From positions 40,548 through 104,547 of the forward strand of contig NZ_CAJUHF010000007.1 in assembly GCF_910585845.1 (NCBI RefSeq): a DNA stretch of 64,000 nt. The letters are read 5' to 3'. The notes beneath the pieces were generated by a model that saw nothing but the letters and a program-made list of their open reading frames with translations, was not told where the DNA came from and did no database searches. This DNA is from an uncultured Bacteroides sp. (GTDB taxonomy: Bacteria > Bacteroidota > Bacteroidia > Bacteroidales > Bacteroidaceae). This document shows, in pieces, positions 35,475 to 45,000 of this stretch (position 1 is its first letter; each line of letters opens with the position of its first letter). Position numbers and translations under genes: made by a program.

Positions 35475-36791
35475 CTAACCTTGATAGAGGATTTTTCGGC
35501 TTAAGACTGTCTGCATAATGCCACGGAGGAGTAAGTAAACGATGAAAGCCAGCCATAAAGCGTGATTTCCCATCCATCTGGGTGAAGAGTAATAGACGAT
35601 AAAGAAGCTGGCAGAGGCGGTCAGCATGGAGTAGAACATCTGTCGGGTGGCAGTGGCACCGATAAATATGCCGTCCCACAGAAAAGCAGCGAAGCCTGCA
35701 AACGGAATGGCCAGTATCCAGTAGAAGTAGTTTCCGGCTTCTTGGATGACTGACGTTTCGTTGGTGAGCAATCCTAAAAACGCCTTACCACCGAAGAAGT
35801 ATAGCAGTGTGAAGCCTGTGGAGAGCCCGATACCCCAGAGAAAAAGTTGGCGGACGGTGCGATGCAGTACGTTCCGGTTGCCTGCACCGATATAATTGCC
35901 TGCCAAAGCTTCGCCCGAATAGGCGAAACCGTCCATGACATACGAGAAAAGGGTGAACAGTTGCATCAGCAAGGTATTGACAGCCAGTACCACTTCTCCC
36001 CGTGCAGCTCCAGCGGAGGTGAAGAAGAGGGTAACAATGACCAGGCAAAGCGTCCGCAGGAAGATGTCTCGGTTCACTTGGAAGAAGCGTAGCATGGCTT
36101 GTTTTTGCAACACATTCCGCCAGGCAACCTTTTCTGTCAGTCCGCCATAGTAGCGCTTCCATAGCATCAGGGCCATCAGAAAGCCGGCGTACTGGGCTGT
36201 AAGTGTACCGAAAGCCACTCCTGCCACTTTCATGTGGAGCAGGTAGACGAAACAGAGATTGGCGATGATATTCACTATGTTCTGCGTGATGGCAATGTAC
36301 ATAGGAAAGCGTGAGTTCTGCATGCCGATGAACCATCCCGAGAAGCCATAAAGCCCTAACATGGCAGGAGCTCCCCAAATGCAGATCCGAAAATAGAGTG
36401 TAGCCAGTTCTTCCACTTCTTTCGTTGTCTGTATGAAGGTGAATGCCACTTGGCGGATGGGGTACTGTAACGTCAGGAGGCAGGAGGCTATGAACAGTCC
36501 CGTGCCAACGGATCGTAGCAATAACCGCGTGACCTCTTCCGTGTCATGCCTGCCGTAGGCTTGTGAGGTCATTCCGCTGGTGCCCATTCGCAGGAAGCCG
36601 AAAATCCAGTAGATGATGTTGAACAACATACCTCCTACGGCAATGGCACCGATATAGGCGGCTGCTCCCAGGTGCCCGACGATCGTAACATCGATCAGTC
36701 CCAGCAGCGGTACTGTAATGTTTGAGATGATGGAGGGTATGGCTATCTGAAGAATCTTTTTATTGATAATGTTCGAACTTTGGGAAATCAT
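35475..36791 (-). CDS. MATE-family multidrug/toxin exporter
   Basis: A 438-residue integral membrane transporter of the MATE family with about 12 TM segments. The start at 36791 (MISQSSNIINKKILQIAIP) is chosen because upstream Mets at 37049 and 36999 would add a segment that does not match the family and run into the divergent gene. Recognisable family segments: AIPSIISNITVPLLGLIDVTIVGHLG, read in two parts, and GTSGMTSQAYG near residue 80, plus the C-terminal half repeat ETSVIQEAGNYFYWILAIP. It probably uses Na+ or H+ exchange for export. Substrate unknown. Confidence 0.93.
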   Translation of the reverse strand: MISQSSNIINKKILQIAIPSIISNITVPLLGLIDVTIVGHLGAAAYIGAIAVGGMLFNIIYWIFGFLRMGTSGMTSQAYGRHDTEEVTRLLLRSVGTGLFIASCLLTLQYPIRQVAFTFIQTTKEVEELATLYFRICIWGAPAMLGLYGFSGWFIGMQNSRFPMYIAITQNIVNIIANLCFVYLLHMKVAGVAFGTLTAQYAGFLMALMLWKRYYGGLTEKVAWRNVLQKQAMLRFFQVNRDIFLRTLCLVIVTLFFTSAGAARGEVVLAVNTLLMQLFTLFSYVMDGFAYSGEALAGNYIGAGNRNVLHRTVRQLFLWGIGLSTGFTLLYFFGGKAFLGLLTNETSVIQEAGNYFYWILAIPFAGFAAFLWDGIFIGATATRQMFYSMLTASASFFIVYYSSPRWMGNHALWLAFIVYLLLRGIMQTVLSRKILYQG

Positions 36792-36903
36792 TTTAGGACG
36801 TAATTTGTTCTGTTTGTCGGCAAAGGTACTCTTTTTGTTGGGAATGATAAAAGGACATCGGATAATAACCTTTGTAAATGGTGCATAATATTCTAAAAAT
36901 GAA

Positions 36904-36911
36904 TATATTTG
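36904..36911 (+). promoter_or_regulatory. -7 promoter box of the TPR gene
   Basis: TATATTTG, an exact -7 match, lies 31 bases before the TPR-protein start in the divergent region with the MATE gene. Confidence 0.5.
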
Positions 36912-36942
36912 TACGATAAATACTGGATAATATAAATAAGAG

Positions 36943-37623
36943 ATGAGAACCTTAACTTTGCTATTTACATTGATGATGCTTTTCTCCGGTGCACTCTCTG
37001 CGCAGACAGCAGGAGAATTGTTGCGGAAAGTATCTGTGGCCTTGTCCAAGGGGCAGGATGACTATGCCGTGAGCTTGTTCCGCCAATCGGCAAATGCCGG
37101 CGCTGAGCAGGCGGAGATGTTTTATTTGACCCGCGTGGAAAAGGACAGTCCTGTGGCTCCCCGCCTGGCAAACGAATTGGCTGCATACTACGAACGTAAG
37201 CGGAGCTATGATAAGGCTTATTTGTTCTATAGGGAATATCTGCAATATCATCCCGAAGAGATTTCTGCTCTCGTGTCGTGTGCCGGTGTGGAGATGATGC
37301 GTGGAAAGGAAAAGGAGGCCATGCGGATTTATGAAAAAGTCTTGTTGCTTGATACCGACAACTTGCAGGCCAATATCTTCCTGGGAAACTATTTCTATTT
37401 ACAGGCAGAGCGCGACAAGAAGAAGCTGGAAGAAGAGTATAAGAAGATCTCTTCTCCCACCCGAATGCAACACGCACGTTACCGGAACGGGCTTCATGAT
37501 ATCTATTATTATGGCTATGCCAAAGCAAAGGAGTATCTCCAAAAGGTGATGCAGCTTTTTCCTTCGACGGAGGCAGAGAGCTTGTTGCAAAAGATTGCGG
37601 TGTTGCAGAAGGAGATGGAGTGA
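36943..37623 (+). CDS. Periplasmic TPR-repeat protein
   Basis: A 226-residue protein with a Sec signal peptide (MRTLTLLFTLMMLFSGALSA) and helical repeats resembling TPRs: SYDKAYLFYREYLQYHPEE, KEKEAMRIYEKVLLLDTDN and KEYLQKVMQLFPSTEAESL. Such proteins usually hold protein partners together. Function unknown. Transcribed divergently from the MATE gene, whose regulation it may share; its end is close to the convergent birA gene. Confidence 0.8.
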   Translation: MRTLTLLFTLMMLFSGALSAQTAGELLRKVSVALSKGQDDYAVSLFRQSANAGAEQAEMFYLTRVEKDSPVAPRLANELAAYYERKRSYDKAYLFYREYLQYHPEEISALVSCAGVEMMRGKEKEAMRIYEKVLLLDTDNLQANIFLGNYFYLQAERDKKKLEEEYKKISSPTRMQHARYRNGLHDIYYYGYAKAKEYLQKVMQLFPSTEAESLLQKIAVLQKEME

Positions 37624-37645
37624 TGTCGATGCGTGCCTGGTAGTC

Positions 37646-38455
37646 TTACAACAGATATTGCACCTCCTTAAACAGATAGCCGCGTTCTCTTCCTTCCCGA
37701 TCTTCGAGGAAGAAACGTCCGTCTGGTTCCACGCGCAACAGGCGTGCAAGAAATTCTCCCTCCGCATCAGCGTAACGATGAAAGCCTTCCTTGCGGAAAA
37801 GGGCGCGGGCATAGCGCCCGGCAATGTTACGGGCGACATCGTCCGCCGGGGAAGCCTGTAGTAAGAGATAGTAGTGTGCTATTCGTTTCATGATATGGGC
37901 CAGTATCAGGTAGCGGTCGTGCTCCTGTCCGGTAATCTGCTTCAGAGAGACCGGGTTTGGGGCATCACTTCGGAAAACCTCTTGGTTTATGTTGACACCA
38001 ATGCCGGCAATGCAGCGCCCGATGTGATGTCCGGCGAGGTCATTCTCTATCAGTATGCCGCAAATCTTCTTTTCGTGCCAGTAGATATCGTTCGGCCATT
38101 TGATGGAAATGTCTTCCGTCCATTCGTCCAGTTCTTCTTTGATGGAGAGGGAAATGAACTGGGAGAGGAGGAACTGGCGGCGGACTTCGACGAAGGTGGG
38201 ATAGAGCACGAAGCTGAACGTAAGGTTACGGTAATCTTCCGATTCCCAACTGTTGCCACGTTGCCCCTTCCCGGCGGTCTGGCGTTCGGCAATGACCGTA
38301 GTGAATTCTTTGACGGCAGCTTCCTGCTCGTTGCAAAGTTGGGACAGGTAATTGTTTGTAGAGCCTGTTTCAGGCAGTACGATCAGTGGAACAGGAAACC
38401 CGGAGGGGGTAGCAGTCCGTTCCGTTGTTTGCTTTGTGTCAGGGCAGGGCATCAT
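37646..38455 (-). CDS. birA: Biotin--[acetyl-CoA-carboxylase] ligase
   Basis: Attaches biotin to carboxylase carrier proteins. It is a 269-residue monofunctional ligase without the DNA-binding domain of E. coli BirA, so it is not expected to regulate biotin genes. The catalytic region has PETGSTNNYLSQL, the biotin-binding loop AGKGQRGNSWES and SIKWPNDIYWHEKKICGILIE split across residues about 125-145. The first Met overlaps the end of the upstream gene by 17 bp; a second Met directly follows. Confidence 0.94.
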   Translation of the reverse strand: MMPCPDTKQTTERTATPSGFPVPLIVLPETGSTNNYLSQLCNEQEAAVKEFTTVIAERQTAGKGQRGNSWESEDYRNLTFSFVLYPTFVEVRRQFLLSQFISLSIKEELDEWTEDISIKWPNDIYWHEKKICGILIENDLAGHHIGRCIAGIGVNINQEVFRSDAPNPVSLKQITGQEHDRYLILAHIMKRIAHYYLLLQASPADDVARNIAGRYARALFRKEGFHRYADAEGEFLARLLRVEPDGRFFLEDREGRERGYLFKEVQYLL

Positions 38456-38795
38456 ATTCGGCGCGTTTCTTTTTGGTGAACTTCTTTAATACTTCCTCGT
38501 AGGCATGGTCGATGAGGCTTTTTATCAGTTTGTCGTCCGCATCGCCGTCCAGCAGAATCTGGTTCCAGTACTTCTTGTTGAAGTGGTAGGCTCCCTCGAT
38601 GGAGGCGTATTGCTCGCGTAGCTCCAGCGCATATTCCGGATCACACTTCATGCTGAGTTTGTTGGCGCTTTCCAAGTCAATCAGTACAAACATCTTATCC
38701 ATCACTTTCATCACAAGCGAATATTCATCGAACGGAAGGCATTCCGTTACAGCTTTCTTGGCGAGACAATACTCGCGGGCGGTTTCTATATCCAT
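38439..38795 (-). CDS. MmcQ/YjbR family DNA-binding protein
   Basis: A 118-residue protein of the MmcQ/YjbR family, with the family's typical start TAREYCLAKKAVTECLPFDE, the FVLIDLE strand and the NKKYWNQILLDG segment near the C-terminal third. Fold is known from structures, but cellular role is uncertain. Overlaps birA by 17 bp, so the two are likely co-transcribed. Confidence 0.9.
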   Translation of the reverse strand: MDIETAREYCLAKKAVTECLPFDEYSLVMKVMDKMFVLIDLESANKLSMKCDPEYALELREQYASIEGAYHFNKKYWNQILLDGDADDKLIKSLIDHAYEEVLKKFTKKKRAEYDALP

Positions 38796-38857
38796 TGCAT
38801 TCTTGTTTATAATTTCCGTATGGCCTGTCTTCAGGCGGAGGCAGGGAGAGGCTTCGG

Positions 38858-39223
38858 TCAGAACATCGGTGGGTAAAATGCATCCTCGATGTGTTCAATC
38901 TCGAATGCCCCCATGCTACCTACCACCGTAATGATGTCGAATCGGACAGGTAGGTCTATGCCGAAATGTTTGATGTAGGCATCAGCGGCTACTACGATAT
39001 GGCGTATTTTCTGCCAGTTGACCGCTTCTTGCGGTTCGATATATTCCGTATTACTCCGCGTTTTTACTTCTATTATGACCAGTTGTTCGTCTTTGACTGC
39101 CACTATGTCCAGTTCCAGACGATTCTTCCGCCAGTTACGGTGAAGGATGTCATATCCTTTACGTTCCAGATATTCTGCTACGGCATCTTCTCCAGCTTTT
39201 CCGAGTGTATTGTGTGCAGCCAT
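38858..39223 (-). CDS. yraN: YraN/UPF0102 family endonuclease-like protein
   Basis: A 121-residue protein of the UPF0102 family, a PD-(D/E)XK-like fold. Family features: GKAGEDAVAEYLERKGY near residue 8, NRLELDIVAVKDEQLVIIEVK near 34-54, where D40, E52 and K54 are the likely active-site set, and EAVNWQKIRHIV. It is cytoplasmic, probably linked to DNA uptake or repair. A -7 box lies just upstream (TATTTTTG, minus 39265-39258). Confidence 0.94.
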   Translation of the reverse strand: MAAHNTLGKAGEDAVAEYLERKGYDILHRNWRKNRLELDIVAVKDEQLVIIEVKTRSNTEYIEPQEAVNWQKIRHIVVAADAYIKHFGIDLPVRFDIITVVGSMGAFEIEHIEDAFYPPMF

Positions 39224-39257
39224 GCCTATGATTTGTTCTTATTTTATTGTTTCTATG

Positions 39258-39265
39258 CAAAAATA
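39258..39265 (-). promoter_or_regulatory. -7 promoter box of yraN
   Basis: Minus-strand TATTTTTG, 35 bases before the yraN start, in the region it shares with the divergent small gene. Confidence 0.45.
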
Positions 39266-39277
39266 CGCTTTTTCTGC

Positions 39278-39307
39278 TTTGTAATTACAAAAGGAAAGCT
39301 AATTTTG
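39278..39307 (+). promoter_or_regulatory. Promoter with overlapping palindrome upstream of the small regulator-like gene
   Basis: TTTG (39278-39281), 18-base spacer and TAATTTTG (39300-39307) fit the Bacteroides promoter. The first 14 bases, TTTGTAATTACAAA (39278-39291), are a perfect palindrome, so a repressor could bind on the -33 element. The -7 box ends only eight bases before the ATG, leaving almost no leader. Confidence 0.55.
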
Positions 39308-39315
39308 CAGGAGAT

Positions 39316-39549
39316 ATGAGGAAAAGAGACAAAACGTGTGCGAAATCAACGTCCGAAGCCCCCAAACGTAAACAGCGTATGGTATGCCTGATGAGCGAGG
39401 AGGAGTTGAAGATTGTGGATCGTTATCTTGAGAAGTATAAGATAACGAACAAGTCGCGCTGGCTTCGTGAAACGATTCTCATGTTTATTTATAAGAATAT
39501 GGAAGAAGATTATCCCACTCTTTTCGGCGAGCACGATATGAGAAGGTGA
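39316..39549 (+). CDS. Small basic protein, possible ribbon-helix-helix DNA-binding protein
   Basis: A 77-residue protein. The ATG at 39316 follows GCAGGAG; a longer frame from 39247 would start inside the promoter region. The N-terminus is basic (MRKRDKTCAKSTSEAPKRK), followed by RMVCLMSEEELKIVDRYLEK and KSRWLRETILMFIYKN, which together fit a strand-helix-helix plan like MetJ/CopG repressors. A palindrome overlapping its promoter fits autoregulation (inference). Without homology data I cannot confirm the fold. Confidence 0.65.
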   Translation: MRKRDKTCAKSTSEAPKRKQRMVCLMSEEELKIVDRYLEKYKITNKSRWLRETILMFIYKNMEEDYPTLFGEHDMRR

Positions 39550-39673
39550 ATCTGTTCGGGAATTCTTTCTGAAAACAAGTCGGAGGAAAACTATCCGAAG
39601 CCCTTCAAAAGAGAACTAGGAACCGTTCAGACACATGCCGACGGAATAATCAAAAATAGAAGGAGGAGAAAAC

Positions 39674-40108
39674 TTGGACGATAGTTTTTATATGAAGCAA
39701 GCGCTTCAGGAAGCGCGTGAAGCCGCCGGACGCGGAGAAGTGCCGGTAGGGGCAGTTGTTGTATGCAAAGATCGTATTATTGCACGTGCCCACAACCTGA
39801 CTGAAACATTGACGGACGTGACAGCCCATGCTGAAATGCAGGCTATTACTGCCGCCGCTTCCACGCTGGGCGGGAAATACCTCAACGAATGTACGTTGTA
39901 TGTTACGGTTGAACCTTGCGTGATGTGTGCCGGTGCCATTGGTTGGTCGCAATTGGGACGCCTTGTTTTTGGAGCAGAAGATGAGAAGCGGGGATATCAG
40001 CGTTATGCGCCGCAGGCCCTGCATCCGAAGACGGTAGTGGTGAAAGGTATGCTTGCCGACGATTGTGCAGCGCTGATGAAAGATTTCTTTGCAGCAAAGC
40101 GGCGCTGA
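39674..40108 (+). CDS. tadA: tRNA-specific adenosine deaminase
   Basis: Zinc-dependent deaminase that makes inosine at the wobble position of tRNA-Arg(ACG). 144 residues. Catalytic motifs: HAE at 52-54 (AHAEMQAITA) and PCVMC at 81-85, with zinc held by H52, C82 and C85 and Glu54 as proton carrier. The start is a TTG at 39674, supported by AGGAGG at 39661-39666 and by MDDSFYMKQALQEAREA fitting the family's N-terminus. Confidence 0.94.
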   Translation: MDDSFYMKQALQEAREAAGRGEVPVGAVVVCKDRIIARAHNLTETLTDVTAHAEMQAITAAASTLGGKYLNECTLYVTVEPCVMCAGAIGWSQLGRLVFGAEDEKRGYQRYAPQALHPKTVVVKGMLADDCAALMKDFFAAKRR

Positions 40109-40113
40109 TAAGG

Positions 40114-40431
40114 CTATTCTCTGACCTCTTCAAAGTCTACATACTCTCCTTCATCCTTGGCAATGAATTTCTTACGCTTTCTGTGCGTGCCGTTTCCGTA
40201 AAAGGAAGTTTCGTCGTCGGTCGTTTGTGATGCATTGTCCTGCTGCCGATTGCCCGAGAATGAATATCCTTTGGATGATTGGGATTGGCTACTTCTTTGC
40301 TGATAGGTGTCGGAGTTTGTACGTTGCCTCCCTATTCCGAAGATACTTCGGAGGAGAGTTCCAATCAGGCTTAGTCCGGTGACCAGGACAAAGACCATGA
40401 TAATAAACAAGAATCCTAAGAAATGAAACAT
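40114..40431 (-). CDS. DUF4834 family protein
   Basis: A 105-residue protein with one N-terminal TM segment (FLFIIMVFVLVTGLSLIG), a low-complexity middle rich in Ser and Gln (RSSQSQSSKGYSF), and a charged C-terminus with KKFIAKDEGEYVDFEEV. This matches the small DUF4834 proteins of Bacteroidales. Function unknown. Downstream of pssA on the same strand, with 68 bp between, so it may share its transcript. Confidence 0.85.
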   Translation of the reverse strand: MFHFLGFLFIIMVFVLVTGLSLIGTLLRSIFGIGRQRTNSDTYQQRSSQSQSSKGYSFSGNRQQDNASQTTDDETSFYGNGTHRKRKKFIAKDEGEYVDFEEVRE

Positions 40432-40499
40432 GGGCTAATCAATTTTTATATTTGTTCGTCATTTCGAATGATAGTACAACAAACGTGCCAGAATTTTGT

Positions 40500-41198
40500 T
40501 TAGAGTTTCTTTCGTACAAGCCAGCACAAAATGATATACCAGCCGATAACAGCTGAAAGTCCCACGAAAATCAATAAAGGAAGACTGACGATCAAGAACA
40601 GATACCGGATTTTATTTTCTTCCCAAGAGAAGTTCTTCAACTTGAAAGCGAACATGGGGAACTCGGATACCAGCAACAAGGCGAATAGAACAATGCCTAT
40701 CAGTACCCCGTACAATACTATCCCCCCTTGTATCAGCCAGTCGTGATACTGTGCCGCTGCAGCCGCCCAAAACAAGGTGTTGGCAGGAGTGTTCAGCCCT
40801 ATAAAAGAACTGCTTTGGCGTTCGTCAACGTTGAACTTGGCCAGTCGTAACGCTGAGAATATTGCTATGAGAAAAGCAAAATAGGGAACATACTCCTGAA
40901 AACCATTCATCCAGTCGGGATAAACCGTCTCACGCAACAGAGAGAATAAGATAAGCGAGGGAGCTACGCCAAAACTGACATCGTCAGCAAGCGAGTCCAA
41001 TTCCTTACCGATGGAAGAAGGTGCATGTAGCAGTCGCGCCGACATACCGTCGAAGAAATCGAATACCGCACTAATGATGATGAAAGTGAGTGCCCACTCA
41101 TATTTGAATTCAAATGCCATAACGCATGCGATGCAACCACAGAACAGGTTCATGCATGTCAGTGTATTAGGTATGTGGCGGGTAATACAGTTAGCCAT
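40500..41198 (-). CDS. pssA: CDP-diacylglycerol--serine O-phosphatidyltransferase
   Basis: Makes phosphatidylserine in the membrane. 232 residues with several TM helices and the CDP-alcohol phosphotransferase signature DG-x2-AR-x8-G-x3-D-x3-D, present as DGMSARLLHAPSSIGKELD followed by SLAD near residues 49-71. It follows psd with a 7-bp gap, so the two steps from CDP-diacylglycerol to phosphatidylethanolamine are coded in one operon. Confidence 0.95.
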   Translation of the reverse strand: MANCITRHIPNTLTCMNLFCGCIACVMAFEFKYEWALTFIIISAVFDFFDGMSARLLHAPSSIGKELDSLADDVSFGVAPSLILFSLLRETVYPDWMNGFQEYVPYFAFLIAIFSALRLAKFNVDERQSSSFIGLNTPANTLFWAAAAAQYHDWLIQGGIVLYGVLIGIVLFALLLVSEFPMFAFKLKNFSWEENKIRYLFLIVSLPLLIFVGLSAVIGWYIILCWLVRKKL

Positions 41199-41205
41199 TG
41201 TTTCG

Positions 41206-41895
41206 TTATTTTAATTTGGCTATCACGGTTTGGTTTCCGGTAGTGTTTTGTCCCAGTTTCACCAGTACTTCGCTACCCAGCGGGAGGTAAACATCTACGC
41301 GGGAGCCAAACTTGATGAAACCCATGTGTTCGTCGATGTAACATTCTTCGCCCGGTTCGGCATATGTGACAATACGGCGTGCCATAGCGCCGGCAATTTG
41401 GCGTGCCATAACTTCTACGCCTTCGGGAGTTTCGATGACCACCATCGAACGTTCGTTGTCTGTACTGGCTTTCGGCAACCAGGCTTTCATGAACTTACCG
41501 TTCTGGTGCGCCACCTTCTTTATGGTTCCGTCTACCGGATACCAATTGGCATGTACGTTGATAACGCTCATGAAGATGGATATCATGAGACGCCGATCGT
41601 GGAAATACTCATTTTCTTCCACCTCTTCTATTACCACTATCTTGCCGTCGGCAGGTGCCACCACTATCTTTTCAGTATCTTCTTGTCCGAATAGACGGAT
41701 CGGGCAACGGAAGAAGTTTACCAGCATTGCATATAGGAGAACGCTGATTGTAGCTATAATATAGAAAGGTAGCTTCCATTCCAATCCCAAGTATAGGGCG
41801 GAGTTTATGATTAACAGCAACAAGAAGCTGCTTGCCAGTGTATGTGTACCTTCACGGTGAATTCGTATCTTTTTCAGTTTCTTTAGTCGACTCAT
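41206..41895 (-). CDS. psd: Phosphatidylserine decarboxylase
   Basis: Converts phosphatidylserine to phosphatidylethanolamine. The 229-residue proenzyme is of the short, PSD-B-like form. It has two TM segments near the N-terminus (residues 23-58) and the self-cleavage site FGSRVD, where Gly197-Ser198 is cut to generate the pyruvoyl group on Ser198. NVHANWYPVDG near residue 113 is another family mark. Its promoter is among the clearest in the window (41935-41966). Confidence 0.95.
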   Translation of the reverse strand: MSRLKKLKKIRIHREGTHTLASSFLLLLIINSALYLGLEWKLPFYIIATISVLLYAMLVNFFRCPIRLFGQEDTEKIVVAPADGKIVVIEEVEENEYFHDRRLMISIFMSVINVHANWYPVDGTIKKVAHQNGKFMKAWLPKASTDNERSMVVIETPEGVEVMARQIAGAMARRIVTYAEPGEECYIDEHMGFIKFGSRVDVYLPLGSEVLVKLGQNTTGNQTVIAKLK

Positions 41896-41934
41896 GCGTG
41901 TATTGCTTTATTCTTTGGGAATAGAAATTATCTG

Positions 41935-41966
41935 CAAAAATAGACTTATTTTGAAAATCAAACAAA
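41935..41966 (-). promoter_or_regulatory. Promoter of the psd-pssA operon
   Basis: On the minus strand TTTG at 41966-41963, a 20-base spacer and TATTTTTG at 41942-41935. Exact match to the Bacteroides consensus, 39 bases before the psd start. Confidence 0.8.
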
Positions 41967-42013
41967 CATTTGACTGTAGAAATGCAGATGTTGATAACTT
42001 TTAGTGAAATATT

Positions 42014-42044
42014 TTTGTTAGGTCTTATATAGGTTGTACTTTTA
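42014..42044 (+). promoter_or_regulatory. Probable dnaE promoter
   Basis: TTTG at 42014-42017, 19-base spacer and TACTTTTA at 42037-42044 (one base off the -7 consensus), 25 bases before the dnaE ATG. Confidence 0.6.
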
Positions 42045-42069
42045 TGCTCTCAATTGAAAGAAGATATTT

Positions 42070-45000
42070 ATGCAGGATTTTGTTCATTTGCACGTTCATA
42101 CCCAATATTCACTTCTCGATGGTCAGGCAAGCGTTAGTGCTTTGGTTGACAAGGCAATGAAGGACGGAATGAAGGGAATAGCCGTGACCGACCACGGTAA
42201 TATGTTCGGCATTAAAGAATTTACCAATTACGTCAACAAGAAGAACGGTGGTCCGAAAGGGGAAATCAAAGAACTTAAAAAACGGATTGCAGGCATAGAA
42301 AGTGGTGAGATTGCTTGCGAAGATAAGGAAGCGGAACTGGCGGACTGCCATACCAAGCTGGCGGAAGCCGAAAACAAACTGTTCAAACCCATCATCGGTT
42401 GCGAGATGTATGTGGCGCACCGCACTATGGACAAGAAAGAGGGAAAGTCCGACCAAAGCGGATGGCACTTGATCGTATTGGCAAAGAATGAGAAGGGGTA
42501 TCATAATCTGATTAAGCTGGTATCCAGATCCTGGACTAAGGGATATTATATGCGTCCGCGTACCGACCGCAACGAGTTGGAGAAGTATCACGAAGGGTTG
42601 ATTGTCTGCTCAGCTTGTATCGGTGGTGAGGTACCTAAGAAGATACTCAACGACCAGTTGGAAGAGGCGGAAGAAGCTGTACGCTGGTACAAGAATCTCT
42701 TTGGAGAAGATTACTACTTGGAGTTGCAGCGCCACAAGGCGACCGTATCTCGTGCCAATCATGAAGCATATCCTTTGCAGCAGCGGGCGAATGCCAAACT
42801 GATAGAGTATGCTAAAAAATATGATATCAAATTGATCTGTTCCAACGACGTCCATTTTGTGAATGAGGAACACGCTGAAGCGCACGACCGCCTGATCTGC
42901 CTGAGTACGGGTAAGGATTTGGATGATCCCAACCGCATGCTCTATACCAAACAGGAGTGGATGAAGACTAAAGCGGAAATGAACGAACTCTTTGCAGACA
43001 TTCCCGAAGCACTATCCAATACCCTTGAGATTTTGGATAAAGTGGAATACTATTCTATCGACCATCCACCTATCATGCCTACTTTTGCCATTCCCGAAGA
43101 GTTCGGAACAGAAGAGGGGTATCGTAAGAAGTATAGTGAGAAAGACCTGTTCGATGAGTTTACGCAAGATGAGAACGGCAATGTGGTGCTGGATGAAGAT
43201 ACCGCCAAAGCCAAGATAAAGCGTTTGGGTGGTTATGAGAAGTTGTACCGTATCAAGTTGGAAGCAGACTATTTGGCAAAGCTGGCATTTGACGGGGCTA
43301 AAGAACGCTACGGCGATCCTCTGTCGGATGAAGTGAAAGAACGTTTGGTCTTCGAATTGTATATCATGAAGACAATGGGTTTTCCAGGTTATTTCCTTAT
43401 CGTGCAAGACTTCATCAATGCTGCCCGTACGCAATTGGGCGTTTCGGTAGGGCCAGGACGTGGATCGGCTGCCGGTTCGGCAGTGGCATATTGTTTGGGT
43501 ATCACAAAGATAGACCCCATCCAATACGATTTGCTGTTTGAGCGTTTCTTGAATCCTGACCGTATCTCCTTGCCCGATATTGATGTGGACTTTGATGATG
43601 ACGGGCGTGGCGAGGTGCTTCGTTGGGTAACCGAGAAGTACGGACAAGAGAAAGTGGCGCATATCATTACGTATGGCACAATGGCCACCAAACTTGCCAT
43701 CAAGGACGTAGCCCGTGTGCAGAAGTTACCTCTTTCAGAGTCGGACCGCTTGGCCAAGTTGGTTCCCGATAAAATTCCTGATAAGAAACTGAACCTGCGG
43801 AATGCCATTGAGTATGTACCTGAACTACAGGCTGCGGAGGCATCTCCCGATCCTTTGGTACGCGATACGTTGAAGTATGCCAAGATGTTGGAGGGAAATG
43901 TGCGCGGTACGGGTGTGCATGCTTGTGGTACGATTATCTGTCGCGACGACATAACCGACTGGGTGCCTGTCAGTACGGCAGATGATAAGGAGACAGGTGA
44001 AAAGATGCTCGTAACCCAGTATGAAGGTTCCGTTATTGAGGATACAGGGTTGATTAAGATGGACTTCTTGGGATTGAAGACATTGTCCATCATCAAAGAG
44101 GCTGTTGAAAACGTACGTTTGCATCGTGGTCTGGATTTGGATATAGATAAGGTACCTATTGATGATCCGGTTACTTATAAATTGTATAGTGATGGTCGTA
44201 CTATCGGTACGTTCCAGTTTGAATCTGCCGGTATGCAGAAATACCTGCGTGAGTTGCAGCCTTCTACTTTTGAAGACTTGATTGCGATGAACGCTCTTTA
44301 TCGTCCGGGACCTATGGACTATATTCCGGATTTCATCGATCGTAAACACGGGCGTAAGCCGATTGAGTATGATATTCCGATTATGGAGAAGTATCTGAAA
44401 GATACGTACGGCATTACGGTTTATCAGGAGCAAGTGATGCTTTTGTCCCGTCTGTTAGCCGACTTTACCCGTGGTGAGTCCGATGCTTTGCGTAAGGCTA
44501 TGGGTAAGAAGTTGCGCGACAAGTTGGACCATATGAAGCCTAAATTCGTAGAAGGTGGGCGTAAAAACGGACATGATCCCAAAGTGCTCGAAAAGATTTG
44601 GGGAGACTGGGAGAAGTTTGCATCATATGCTTTCAACAAATCTCACGCCACTTGCTATTCGTGGGTGGCCTATCAGACTGCTTATCTGAAAGCGAACTAT
44701 CCGGCCGAGTACATGGCTGCCGTCATGAGCCGAAGTTTGTCGAACATCACTGATATTACCAAGTTGATGGATGAATGTAAGGCGATGGGAATAAAAGTGT
44801 TGGGACCTGATGTGAATGAGAGTAATCTGAAGTTTACCGTCAACCAAGAAGGAAATATCCGTTTTGGACTTGGAGCCGTGAAAGGAGTGGGAGAAAGCGC
44901 CGTGATGAATATCATGGAAGAGCGGGAGAAGAATGGTCCTTTTAAAGGCATATTCGATTTCGTGCAGCGTGTTAATCTGACAGCGTGCAATAAGAAAAAC

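Noticed and set aside
36792..37049. Upstream start of the MATE gene
   Set aside because: The extension has no family match and overlaps the divergent TPR gene; the start at 36791 fits the usual length.
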